A stretch of 64,000 nt of DNA from Mastigamoeba balamuthi (lineage: Eukaryota > Evosea > Mastigamoebida > Mastigamoebidae), in NCBI GenBank assembly GCA_902651635.1, contig CACRSC010000038.1, positions 179,659 through 243,658 of the forward strand. Direction: 5' to 3'. A program made the translations under genes and the position numbers. Positions within the stretch are counted from its first letter, which is position 1. The number at the start of each line of letters is the position of its first letter. The notes under the pieces were generated by a model, which ran no database searches, was not told where the DNA came from, and was given only the letters and a program-made list of their open reading frames with translations. This document shows, one piece after another, positions 19,063 to 28,212 of the stretch.

Positions 19063-19753
19063 ATGGCGAGGAAGGTCACCATCGGCAGCGCCGAGTCTCT
19101 GGCAAAGGGTGGGCATTCGCCCGTGTCTGCAGCCTTTCTCACGCAGCCCGCGCCGCGCCTGCCCGCCCCACGCCTCCGCTCCAGACATTGGCGCCGTGTA
19201 CGATGCGCTGCTGGGGTTCCACGAGCAGCTGGACCACGAGGCGCGCGGGACGGTCCGCGCCCACGACGGGGAGGCGCCGGCCATGACGCGGCCGTACACA
19301 GACGACACCCACACGGCGCAGATCCTCGCGGACCTCACAGGGCCGCTGCTCGAGAACAGTTGGGCGAACAACCCAATTCCCAGATTCATTTCCAGATTGC
19401 TCACTTGGGGGCCACTGCGCGACGGGGGGAGTCCAGTCGCGTCGTTGACGAGGGTCATCTCTGACAAGGCGGACATGGAGGCCGAGTGGGATGCGCAGCG
19501 CGCGCAGCTGGCGGAGCTCACCGCCAAGGAGAAGGAGAAGATCGACGCGGCGGCCAAGGTGGACCGCGACCGCATCAGCGAGCTCTACGAGGAGAACATT
19601 GTGCGCCCTTTGCGTTAAGTCTCTGCGCGAATTCTCACAGTTCCCCTGCTCGCACTTCAGATGAGTGCGAGGAGGGACTTTGCGATGGAATCTGCCAAGG
19701 CCACTGCCGTCCTCTCGCACGGCACTGCGGAGTCGGGCGCACCCACTTCTTGA
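19063..19753 (+). CDS. Small coiled-coil protein, 158 residues, function unknown
   Basis: Exons 19063..19108, 19185..19358, 19437..19600 and 19661..19753, all GT-AG with matching phase. The start MARKVTIGSAESLAK follows the short bidirectional promoter. The middle is helical; residues about 75-130 (DKADMEAEWDAQRAQL, AELTAKEKEKIDAAAKVD) are charged and heptad-like, so a coiled coil is likely, followed by MSARRDFAMESAKATAV and a polar end. Size and helices resemble subunits of small adaptor complexes such as BLOC-1, but I cannot assign it to one. Confidence 0.7.
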
Positions 19754-20042
19754 GGCCGCAGCCCCGAGAAGTGCACATCAAAATACGCACGATGTGTTTA
19801 TAAGGGGGCGAACAACGTTAGTGTGACCTCTCCTTAGAGCCTTGCGAACTCTGCCAGGTTGTGTTCGCACACACAACAGGACCACACCGAACCAGAGACG
19901 CTACCACATCATCTAGTGGATGGGCTCGTCCGTCCATCGTGCATTTGAATGTGATCTGATGTTCAACTCTATCTCTTTCGCGGGGTGTGTCGGCTTGTTC
20001 AACACGGTGTTTGTTGAGCCCCGCCTATGACAACTGTAGTAC
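19754..20042. other. Intergenic, convergent 3' ends
   Basis: About 290 bp between converging genes, moderately AT-rich; nothing recognisable. Confidence 0.4.
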
Positions 20043-21461
20043 CTAAAGAGCTGCAACAACCACTGCAAAGACGACACACATCGCCCCGGCCACTGTGGCA
20101 GGGGCCGAGTCGTGCGGGCCATTCTTGGATTCCGCAGCATCCGAATCCCCTTCGTGGGCCTTGGAGCTCGGGGTTGCCCCCGAATGTGCGGAGGACTTGG
20201 CAACAACTGACGACACGTCGGGCACGTTGGACGTTACGCTGATGTCCGAAGTGTCGAGCTTCCCGGCGCCGGCGTTTGCGAGGACGTTGTTCTTGGTGGC
20301 GGCGACGTCCGTGGGCACGGTGTACGAGTACCCGGGGGTCCATCCGATTACAGCGCTGCCGCTGCCGGCGAGGCCCTGGATCTGCGTCGAGTAGGACTGG
20401 CCGTTGAACCACGAGCCTGCGTCCTTGAGCAGCTTGCCGTTGAAGATCTTGATTATCGTCGAGTCCTTGGCGGCCTCGAACACGTTTCCCTCGCTGAGGA
20501 TCGAGCACTCAAAGCCCATCCCGATGAAGTAGCTCGTGTCGGGGCCCTCCATGTAGTAGTTCCCCAGCAGGTGCACTTTGCCAAACCGCACGCGCGGCGC
20601 GCGCGAGACGGTGTTGTTCCACATGTTGCTGTAGAACGTGATGCGTAGATGCCCCGCGTCCACCGCGGCCAGGCTGTCGCTCGACCCGACGAGGTTAGTC
20701 TTGTCGTGCTCGGCGAAGACGCAGTTGCTGACTGTCACGAAGTCGGTGCCGCGCTTGAGGTCCAGCAACCCGTCGTGCCACTGGATGGGCTTGCCATTGT
20801 AGACGCCGCCCTTGCTGTCGGGGTAGCGCCCGTCGCTGAACGACAGGTGGTCGAACCACAGCCTCGTCGACTCCTCCACGGTGATGCTGTCGTACTCGGC
20901 GTTCCACCCGTCGTCGGCGGACCACGCGGTGGCGTAGTCGCGCGGCGCCTCGAACTCGATGTTGCGAACGACGACGTTGGAGGCCCGCTTGAGCCGCAGG
21001 TTCATCTGCTGGATCCTGGCGTCCTTGCCCAGCCCAATAATGCTCGTGTCGTCGTTGACGTCGACGACCATCAGCGGGCCCTGCAGGGCCAGCACCGCCT
21101 GGCGCTGCTTCTCCATCGTGGCAGGGCTGTCGAGGTACTTCTGGAAGTCGTAGCCCGTCTTGCCCGCGAAGTACGCCATGTCGGCCACCTGCCCACCGCC
21201 CATGTCGTCTCCGCGGATCGTCCCCGAGACGTAGATGATCTTCTTGCCCGTCTTGCCGACGGCAGCGACGAACTCGGCGCGGTTCCTGACGGTGAACGTC
21301 ATGGACGCGGAAGAGCCCTCGCCTCCCGTTGCGGGCCCCGAGGGGCCGACAGTCGAGAAGCCCAGCTGGCAGTTGGAGCCCCCGCTGGCACCGCACAGCG
21401 GGTACGCGACAGCGACGATCGTCGAAAGGAGAAGAGTCGACACCACACTGGCAGCCAACAT
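20043..21461 (-). CDS. Secreted pectate lyase, PL1 family, probably GPI-anchored
   Basis: Single uninterrupted frame of 472 residues from the ATG at 21461; an upstream in-frame ATG at 21551 is less likely because the signal peptide MLAASVVSTLLLSTIVAVAY begins at the chosen start. PL1 hallmarks: SGTIRGDD, DDTSIIGLG, VVVRNIEFEAPRDY, the WFDHLSFSDG calcium-side motif, DFVTVSNCVFAEHDKTNLVG with SSD after it, and RAPRVRFGKVHLLGNYY holding the catalytic Arg (R.PR.R.G). The last 60 residues are Ser/Ala-rich and end in a hydrophobic segment (APATVAGAMCVVFAVVVAAL) with no charged tail, typical of GPI attachment. Cleaves polygalacturonate by beta-elimination outside the cell. No intron in an intron-rich neighbourhood, and a family best known from bacteria, fungi and plants, suggest acquisition by transfer. 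Confidence 0.9.
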   Translation of the reverse strand: MLAASVVSTLLLSTIVAVAYPLCGASGGSNCQLGFSTVGPSGPATGGEGSSASMTFTVRNRAEFVAAVGKTGKKIIYVSGTIRGDDMGGGQVADMAYFAGKTGYDFQKYLDSPATMEKQRQAVLALQGPLMVVDVNDDTSIIGLGKDARIQQMNLRLKRASNVVVRNIEFEAPRDYATAWSADDGWNAEYDSITVEESTRLWFDHLSFSDGRYPDSKGGVYNGKPIQWHDGLLDLKRGTDFVTVSNCVFAEHDKTNLVGSSDSLAAVDAGHLRITFYSNMWNNTVSRAPRVRFGKVHLLGNYYMEGPDTSYFIGMGFECSILSEGNVFEAAKDSTIIKIFNGKLLKDAGSWFNGQSYSTQIQGLAGSGSAVIGWTPGYSYTVPTDVAATKNNVLANAGAGKLDTSDISVTSNVPDVSSVVAKSSAHSGATPSSKAHEGDSDAAESKNGPHDSAPATVAGAMCVVFAVVVAAL

Positions 21462-22257
21462 TGCAGTGCAATGTGAAGATGGAGGGCCTGTGTACTTTCT
21501 GTTATGAGCACAGATTTTAAAACAGGCGCGCTCTGACGTGGCACCTTCCAACTGTCTCTTCCCGGAGGGGCAACATGTTCACAACAGGTGCGGTTGGGTC
21601 CTCCGGCTTGCACGAAATCACGCAGGCGGGCACTCGATCCCGTGTGCTTTCCCGCAGTCACCGGCGGAGACGCCAGCTGATGAGATCATGCAGTGGGAGA
21701 CTGGAGGCTGTTTTTCGAGAACGGGGACCGGATTGCATGTTCCTTGGACAATCCAGTCCTAAGCACAATCCAGTCGTCAACAGATGCAGATTCGTTCACT
21801 GGTCTCTCTCTCTCTCTCGTGCGATTATTGCCGCCCAGGTGGAGACAGCCGACGCAGGGGCCCTGGGCGAGACACGGATTGAACGCCCAATTTCATGAAT
21901 GGGCTTCACAGATGACAAGTCCGTTGGGCACCCTTTCCACGGAAAACTCTTGTTAGGCGAAAGTACACACGGCGCAAGCAACCCTAAAGGGGCTCTCCCC
22001 AGCAGATGCCGCAGATGGGCTTTCTCTAGCTTCCCTTGCGTCCATGAACTGCAGGCGACTGAACATATGCGAGGAACCATTTGACACGAGCATCCACACC
22101 AATTTTAGCAGGGCAACAACTGACTGGTTGAGTCCGCTGTGCACCTCACGCTTAATCTCTGGTGAACAGCAAGAGCGTCTCCGTTCCGTCAGCATGCACA
22201 GAACCTCGCAACGGCCAGATCACTCCATGGCTGGCAGAGCCACGGGAGACAGTGAAT
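21462..22257. other. Intergenic between pectate lyase and transposon
   Basis: Several short frames but none convincing. A run of TC dinucleotides (about 10 units) lies at 21800-21818. The pectate lyase promoter should lie in the first 200 bp. Confidence 0.4.
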
Positions 22258-22540
22258 GAGGGATATCCTGTGTTTTCGAAACTGAGTTATCCGTAGGACA
22301 TCAGATAAGCACCAAAAAAAGGCAATTTATCCGTGCAGTACACAAAGGTAGAAACAATCTCAGATGTGTGTAGTTTCATTGACGAATACCAAGGTGACGG
22401 TTATGAACTGCAATAGCAATCCAGACCATGTATCCCTGCTGTTCAGGATCTTCATCTCATGGATTATGCAGGCTGCTCCACATATTCTTCATTGCGTCCC
22501 GTGGTGAAGATTTTTTCGCGTATCGTGGTTAAAAATAAAA

Positions 22541-23509
22541 ATGGCAGAGCCACTGAGCTTCGCCGCCATTCGGAGGTCTCTGGAGCGGTCTATTCGCCGC
22601 GAAGTGCTCGAGGAAATCTTTGCCTACGTCAACGAGAGGGACCCACACCTCTGGGCCCTGAACCCGCCCCACGACTTCATCCGCAAGACCGTCTACCTCA
22701 CGATCTACAAGGACCGTGACAACTTGGGCTACAAGGAGCTCCACGACCGGATCGTGGGCTGGATGCCTCTCGACCCGAAGATGATCAGCCACAATGTCCA
22801 CAAGATCCGCTCTGTCCTCTCGGAGTGGGGCAAGAGCCAGATTGCTCTCCAGTCACTCGAACAGCGCCAACACGAGGTTGAAACAATCAATTTCCCAGTC
22901 CCTGTCAGGGGAACGACAGCATGGGCTGACTCGGTTGACTTCCCTCTCAGCGGGGTCCGTACGGTGCACGCCACATCCACTCTCCCTCTGAGAACAACTC
23001 GCCTAATTTGGCTGTGCCAAATATAGGTTTCCTGCAAAGATGATTCGTGGAGCTACAAACTCAACGGGCCCGGCCAGCGCTACCAGGTCGTGATCTCGGG
23101 CCGCTGCCATGTCGAGCGTGTCTGGGGAGGTTACTCCCCCAAATACCACAACAGCGCCTTCGTCAAGATGACCCGGGAGTGGTACGAGGCAAACATGCCA
23201 GACGACACCATAATGGCGGATGGCCACTACACCTGGCCCCGTGACCACATTCACCACCCGAAGTGGCTTGCAAACTACCCCAAGCCCTCGAAGAAGGGAC
23301 AAGGTGTGGCAGCGCGCAGGGCAGCAGTCCTCACCCAGGAACGCCTCCGCTACAACAAGGCGATAAAAAACCACAGGGGGCGTGTGGAGGGCGTCTTCGC
23401 ACACGGAGAGCATCTCTTCGCTGCGCTCATGGCGCCTTTCCGTGATGGCGCGGACCAGCAGGATGCCCTCATGTGGTTTGCCTTCGGGCTCCACAACCAT
23501 CTGCTGTGA
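22541..23509 (+). CDS. DDE transposase of the Harbinger-like element
   Basis: Exon 1 begins at the ATG 22541 (MAEPLSFAAIRRSLERSIRR) and exon 2 ends at 23509. A helix-turn-helix-like region (MISHNVHKIRSVLSEWGKSQ) precedes the core. Catalytic candidates are the first Asp in AWADSVDFPL, the second in IMADGHYTWP and the Glu in NHRGRVEGVFAHGEHLF. The end FGLHNHLL is the usual LHN finish of DDE_Tnp_4 proteins. Between DFPLSG (about 22957) and KDDSWSYKLNGPGQRY (23036 on) the frame changes and a stop intervenes. A short intron, for example GTACGG near 22963 to the AG at 23039, restores reading with correct phase. Splicing is inferred, not proven; otherwise this is a frameshift. Confidence 0.65.
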
Positions 23510-23769
23510 TGTGTTTCCCCACATCCTTTCATGTACAAATCACACACCAAACCCCGCCCTCCCCGGGAACAACACACAGTATCCACCCCAAGGGGCACTA
23601 CAAGGCCCCACTCTCCACCCAGGGGGCACGTTTCACCACAGAAAACACTTCAACAAAGACGCCTTTTTCACTCAAGTTTTTCGCCACAACACGTGAAAAA
23701 ATCTCCGCCACGGGACGCATTGATGCAAAAACACTTTCAACATGGGCACGGGCATGTTTAACAGCAGCA

Positions 23770-24081
23770 TTATGACGGTTTTTTCTCCTCTGTCAGAGTT
23801 TTAATTCCTTTTTTACACTTCCCCTCGTGAGATGAAAGAGCATAGGGAGTAGAAATCTTTGGGAAATTGGTCATCTTGGAACCTGCACTGAAGTGACAAT
23901 CACCAATTAAAACAAACCTGTTGAACCTGCTCTCGTATCCAATTTGCATGATGACGGAGCCATTCAGCATCATGTACCTTTGGACTGTATGGTCTCCATA
24001 CTGCTCGTACATGACAACGAGCATCTGTCCATACCATGTATCGATTTGCTGGACATTTGTCCTTTCCACTCCACTAATCAC
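23770..24081 (-). CDS. Second opposite-strand ORF inside the element (about 104 residues)
   Basis: Contains a compact stretch IDTWYGQMLVVMYEQYGDHT followed by RYMMLNGSVIMQIGYESRF and a basic tail. The composition is protein-like, not random. An adjacent frame just upstream on the same strand (MASEGSMNSMFEFFRIMHRE, from about 24148) could join by splicing. Function unknown; probably part of the element's second gene. Confidence 0.35.
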   Translation of the reverse strand: MISGVERTNVQQIDTWYGQMLVVMYEQYGDHTVQRYMMLNGSVIMQIGYESRFNRFVLIGDCHFSAGSKMTNFPKISTPYALSSHEGKCKKGIKTLTEEKKPS

Positions 24082-24275
24082 TTATTCCTCCTCTCTGTGC
24101 ATGATACGGAAAAATTCAAACATGGAATTCATACTCCCTTCTGATGCCATAGTGGAATGTCTGTAGAATCCATCCAGAGAGTAACTCCAATAACTGAAGG
24201 AATAAACTCAATTCTTCTTCCTGCAGTAACTCAACTTTCTAAACTGCCAAGTGAAATTTGCATTTCTGGCCAGGG

Positions 24276-24587
24276 TTAAAGTGCTAGACGAGTCCGATTA
24301 AGATTAACAACGAAGGTGTCATTGCTACACTGATACCACTGCCTGATACCCTTGTGGAGCTTATTGATGCCCACATTATACATATCACGAAAAAGTGTTA
24401 TTTTCACCCAAATTCTCACGAGGTCAGTGGGCCGGACCATTCCATTAAGCAGTGGGCCCTGGTGCTCTGCTGCACAGATCATCTCAGCAAGTAGGGCAAC
24501 ACCGAGAATATTATGCAGAGTTACTTGTATGGCTTGACGAGAGAGCAGCCTGTTGTTGGTCTTTTCTCTGGCCATGAGTTCCAGCAC
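24276..24587 (-). CDS. Opposite-strand ORF of the Harbinger-like element (103 residues)
   Basis: Begins MLELMAREKTNNRLLSRQAI just inside the right inverted repeat and runs away from it, convergent with the transposase. Helical, with basic residues near the start; no domain recognised. In PIF/Harbinger elements the second gene codes for a Myb/SANT-like DNA-binding helper, but no W-spaced Myb pattern is visible, so that role is only suggested by position. It may be the first exon of a longer gene with 23770-24081. Confidence 0.4.
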   Translation of the reverse strand: MLELMAREKTNNRLLSRQAIQVTLHNILGVALLAEMICAAEHQGPLLNGMVRPTDLVRIWVKITLFRDMYNVGINKLHKGIRQWYQCSNDTFVVNLNRTRLAL

Positions 24588-24665
24588 GGATAAGTCCCGT
24601 TATTTTTGGACTGATATCCGGTCAGATACGGATAAGTCACTGTAAAATAGTACCAGATATCCCTC

Positions 24666-25240
24666 AATGGCACACTCCTCAATTCTCCTCTGTGCTTTGG
24701 AAACGGCCAAGCAGAGTACCGCTCGAGCTCCTCAAGATCAGCATCTTTGACCTTCGAATTGACTGGAACGTGTGTCAGACGCTCATATTCCGCTGTCGAT
24801 CACGGACACGCCGCAGGTACGCAGCCTGATTTGTCAGCAGGATCCTCACGACTTCGTAGAACTCGGCTGGCCGAAGAACCCGGATGGAACACCCGAGAGC
24901 CTGTTGCCCGGAGTACCCCTCGCCGTATCACGATGGCTTGGATTGCCGTTTCCTTATACTCCTGACAGCGTTCTGGCTCACCACCCGCTCTACTGCCCGC
25001 AGATGATCGCGGCCATGAAGACTTCCACCTCAAAGCACAACAGCCCCGGCAACACATGAGCATGATCCCCGAACCGGGAGAGCACGGAGAACATGGAGAC
25101 TCCCAACGCTCGCTCAGATATGCCCGTTTCGTGATGCCCACAGCGCAATTCACCGGCGATGAGTCACTGCGTAAATATCTACAGCAGCAGACCAGCAGCA
25201 CCAGCGAAGCCAGCAAAACAGCACACGCGCGCTCAAGAGA
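24666..25240. other. Intergenic with one unassigned plus-strand frame
   Basis: A plus frame at 24772-25059 contains QQDPHDFVELGWPKNPDG and LAVSRWLGLPFPYTPDSV, which look like real protein sequence, but there is no known motif and no clear partner exon. It may be a fragment of an old gene or element. The last 180 bp should hold the promoter of the thioesterase gene. Confidence 0.3.
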
Positions 25241-25808
25241 ATGTCCAAGGCACCCGTCTCGACCCTGGCCGTCGGCATGACCGCCGAGAAGGAGATCGTC
25301 GTCGAGGACGCGCACACGGCTGCCAAGTACGGCTCGGGCCTCGCGCCCGTGCTGAGCACGCCGCACGTTGTCGCCATGTTCGAGTGCGCCGCCAAGGACC
25401 TCATCGAGGCCCACGTCGAGACCCCGCTGCGCAGCTCCGTCGGCGCCAGCGTCAGCGTCAAGCACATCGCCCCCACCCCGGTCGGCATGAAGGCCCGCTT
25501 CAAGGTCACCGTCGTGCGTACCCGTACCTTCGCCGTGTTCTCCGGCCTTCTGTCGTTTTCTACTGTTTTCTGTGACGTGCTACTGACGTAACTTCTTTTT
25601 CACCCTCCCCCCTCTTTGCGGGTTTGTGTGCCGATGTGTGCGATGCACACGGTAGTCGCTGGTCGAGGGCCGCAAGGTGAGGTTCACCGGGGAGGCGTAT
25701 GATGACGTGGAGAAGTTCGCCGAGTGCGAGCACGAGCGCTTCATCATCGACAACGAGCGCTTCATGGCCAAGGTCGCCGAGAAGACCGCCAAGGTTCACG
25801 CCAAGTGA
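25241..25808 (+). CDS. FlK-like hotdog thioesterase
   Basis: Two exons, 25241..25513 and 25656..25808 (GTGCGT...GTAG, phase 0), encode 141 residues. The protein has the pattern of the fluoroacetyl-CoA-thioesterase-like family: VEDAHTAAKYGSGLAPVLST, then TPHVVAMFECAAKDLIEAH, SSVGASVSVKHIAPTPVGMK, and after the splice VEGRKVRFTGEAYDD and CEHERFIIDNERFMAKV. The conserved T (GSGL..VLST), E (MFECAA) and H (KHIAPTP) of the catalytic set are all present. Single hotdog domain, no targeting signal seen, so probably cytosolic. The substrate is likely an acyl-CoA; fluoroacetyl-CoA itself is not implied. The family is mostly bacterial. Confidence 0.85.
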
Positions 25809-26035
25809 GGCCCCTGCTTTGGTGTTTGGTGTCTGACGCACACCACCCGCCACACTGCCCAGGGTGGCTGGCAATCAAGCCAAGTGCAGCTAGCTGTTCA
25901 GAACAAATTGCTATTAAGATCTCGCTGTGTTTGGGGGAGGTGGGGGGATAGGGGGCTTGTTGTTTTTGCAAAGGCAAGTGCTGTAAAATAGCAGTAGAGA
26001 ACACGACAAATACTCTTCCCGGTGTAGGTGGTGAT
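25809..26035. other. Intergenic, convergent 3' ends
   Basis: 227 bp between converging genes, with a G-rich run at 25930-25950. Nothing else seen. Confidence 0.4.
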
Positions 26036-27779
26036 TCAATCCCGCATGAGGTTCTGCTCTGACAGGCTGGTCGGTATTCCTGACCGGCCACCGCTGGCAG
26101 CAGCGAACTCGGCGGGCATCGACACGGGCGGGCTGGGCAGCGGCGACGTCAGCAGCGCAGACGCCGCGTGCTCCGTGACCCACGTGGCCACGTCGCGGAT
26201 GGCGTCGTCGGCGGGGTCGTCCCCCACGACGACGTCGCGCCTCTGGCCCCTGTACGCGCGCAGCGTCTTGTCCCTCGACGACGCTCGCTCGTGCAGCGAC
26301 CGCGCCGACGCCTCGGCCGACGCGTCCTCGGCACCGTGGACAAACAGCACGGGCAGCGACAGCAGCTCGGGGCTGGCAGCGGCCACGGCCCTGCCCGCGT
26401 GTATGACCTCGCTGGCCACCCGCGCCCTCACGGGCCCCGAGCGGCACAGCGCGTCGTTGCGAGTGTCGGCGGCGCTCGGGGCCGCGCCGCCGGCCTCGGG
26501 GCCCAGCGACGTCGTCGAGTGCGGGCTGAACGTGCAGGCGACTCGCATCCAGCCGCGGGCGAGGCGCCCGACGTCGGACGAGCCGCCGACGCTGTAGGGG
26601 CTCGCGAGGACGGCGCCGCGCACGAGGCCGCCGAGCTTGCCGATCGTCAGCAGCGCCAGCGTCGCCCCGAACGCGTGCCCGACAAAGTACACGGGGACGT
26701 CCGGGAACTGCGCCACGACCTTGCGGACGTACGCCGTGTGCATGCGTACCAGCGCGTCGTACGAGTGGAAGTACCCCCTGACGCCCTCGGACTTGCCGTG
26801 CCTGCGGCGGGTGGAAGGGTGGGGTGTGTGGGGGGTGGGGGGGGCTCGCTTGTCAGTGTCCCCTCCCACAGGGGGAGCGACGGAAGGCGTTGGGGGCACG
26901 GCAGACTGTCGCACCCCGGAAGATCGATTCCAAAACAGCATACGGATCGCGAGGCCAGCTCGTCGATCAGCCTCTCGAACCTCCCCGTGTGCTCGTGCTG
27001 CAGCGTCCCGCGCCCCCGTGGCCATTGCGTGCCGGCTTGCGCGTGAGCGAGAGAGAAGAGTGCGTGGAGGTATGGGGGGGGTTCAAGTTTGGGGGGCGCA
27101 CGAGGCCGTGGAAGAGGAAGCACAGCGCCCTGGGCGCGCCGACGACCCACTGGCACGTGAACACGGGGTCTTCGCCCTCGGACACCAGCGCCGCGTCCAT
27201 GGCGTCCCTGTACTCGCGCATCCCCGCGCCGCCCGCGCCCGCCAGCAGCTCCCCGGCGCTCTCTGGCGGCTGCTCGGCGCCGTCCCCGACGCCCGCCCGC
27301 GACATGAGTATCGTCGCCGGCCTGTGCCTCGGCCGCCTCGGCCGCACCGTGAACAGCGCCTCGGCCGCGCTGGCCCCCCCCTGCTGCTGCTGCCCCAGCA
27401 GCCCCTGCTGCTGCTGCCCCCTGCGGCGCCCGTGCGCGTGCGAGGGCGACGAGGGCGACGACGAGGGGCTGCAGGCGTCGCCCGCGTCGCTCAGCGACGA
27501 CGACGACGTGCGCGCGCGCCGCCGGGGCGACGCGCGCGGCGGCGACTCGCGGCGGTCCGTGCCGTGACGTGGCGGCGGCGGCGGCGGCCCGCGCGCGCTG
27601 GCCGGCGCCTCGAGCAGCGGGCAGTCGTACAGCGGCGGCGAGGCCAGCGGCACCGACGGCGGCGACGCGGCCCCCGCGTGTCCTGACGTGGCGCGGCGGC
27701 CGATGCGGACGACGCTCATGCGCTCGCGCGGAGTCGTCGCGGCGCCGGAGGAGGCGGCGGCGGCGGCGGCGGCGCTCAT
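26036..27779 (-). CDS. Monoacylglycerol-lipase-like alpha/beta hydrolase without catalytic Ser and His
   Basis: Exons 27779..27102, 26997..26915 and 26801..26036 (GT-AG, phases 0 and 2) encode about 508 residues. The first 200 are Pro/Ser/Gln-rich with no fold. Then the hydrolase core: CFLFHGL joined by splicing to HEHTGRFERLIDELA, FGIDLPG joined to HGKSEGVRGYFHSYD. These are the usual MGL motifs (HG..eH..Ry, DlpGHG.S.G). The nucleophile elbow, normally GHSMG, reads VGHAFGAT: the codon is GCG, so Ser is Ala. The catalytic His position, normally in a yeg..H motif, reads YRGQRRDVVV. The Asp motif is kept (VHGAEDASA). The protein is therefore predicted inactive as a lipase and may bind a lipid or partner. 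The frame is open upstream of the chosen ATG, so the true start may be earlier. Confidence 0.85.
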
Positions 27780-28212
27780 GCCGGAGGCGCGGGCGGTGAC
27801 TGGCGTGCCGACGGAGAGCGGCGGGCGCAGCGGCGGCCGGGGGTCGTGGTCGTCTGTGTGGCGGTCCAGTTGGCTTGCCGGGTTGTGTGTGCCCTTTTTA
27901 TGCGCGAAAACCGCAACAACGACAGATACAGAAATCAACTGGAGGGGCGCCTGCTGCCGGGGGTGCGCTGTTGGCGGATCTGCGTCGCCGAAGAGGTGGT
28001 GGCCAGTGGGGGTGGGTCCGTCGGAGCGGGCGCTGCAGACCACAGACGGAATAGCGCAGGAAATCAATTGATGGTGCAGTCCGCGCCCTTTCGGGGCATG
28101 CCGCCCGTTGCGGTGTCCAAAGATACGCGTATCTAGCGGGAGAGGCCCGCGGAAATTGTGCGCAATAATCCCATTCGGTGAGCCCGCGCGGCCCCTGCAG
28201 AGGCGAAAACGC
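27780..28212. promoter_or_regulatory. Divergent promoter with a perfect 14-bp palindrome
   Basis: 433 bp between the divergent hydrolase and LRR-phosphatase genes. AGATACGCGTATCT at 28121-28134 is a perfect palindrome 79 bp before the phosphatase ATG, a good candidate for a dimeric regulator site. The hydrolase-side frame stays open here, so part may be coding. Confidence 0.35.

Larger units (their letters stand above)
22258..24665. mobile_element. Harbinger-type DNA transposon, 2.4 kb, with inverted repeats and 3-bp target duplication
   Basis: The left end reads GAGGGATATC at 22258-22267 and the right end is its exact reverse complement at 24656-24665. The ends remain alike inward to about 40 bp, including TTATCCGT at 22287-22294 against ACGGATAA at 24628-24635, with further copies at 22327-22334 and 24586-24593. 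AAT lies directly outside both ends (22255-22257 and 24666-24668), as expected for a 3-bp target site duplication. Inside are a DDE transposase on the plus strand and two open frames on the minus strand. This is the two-gene layout known for PIF/Harbinger elements. It looks recent and close to whole. Confidence 0.75.
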
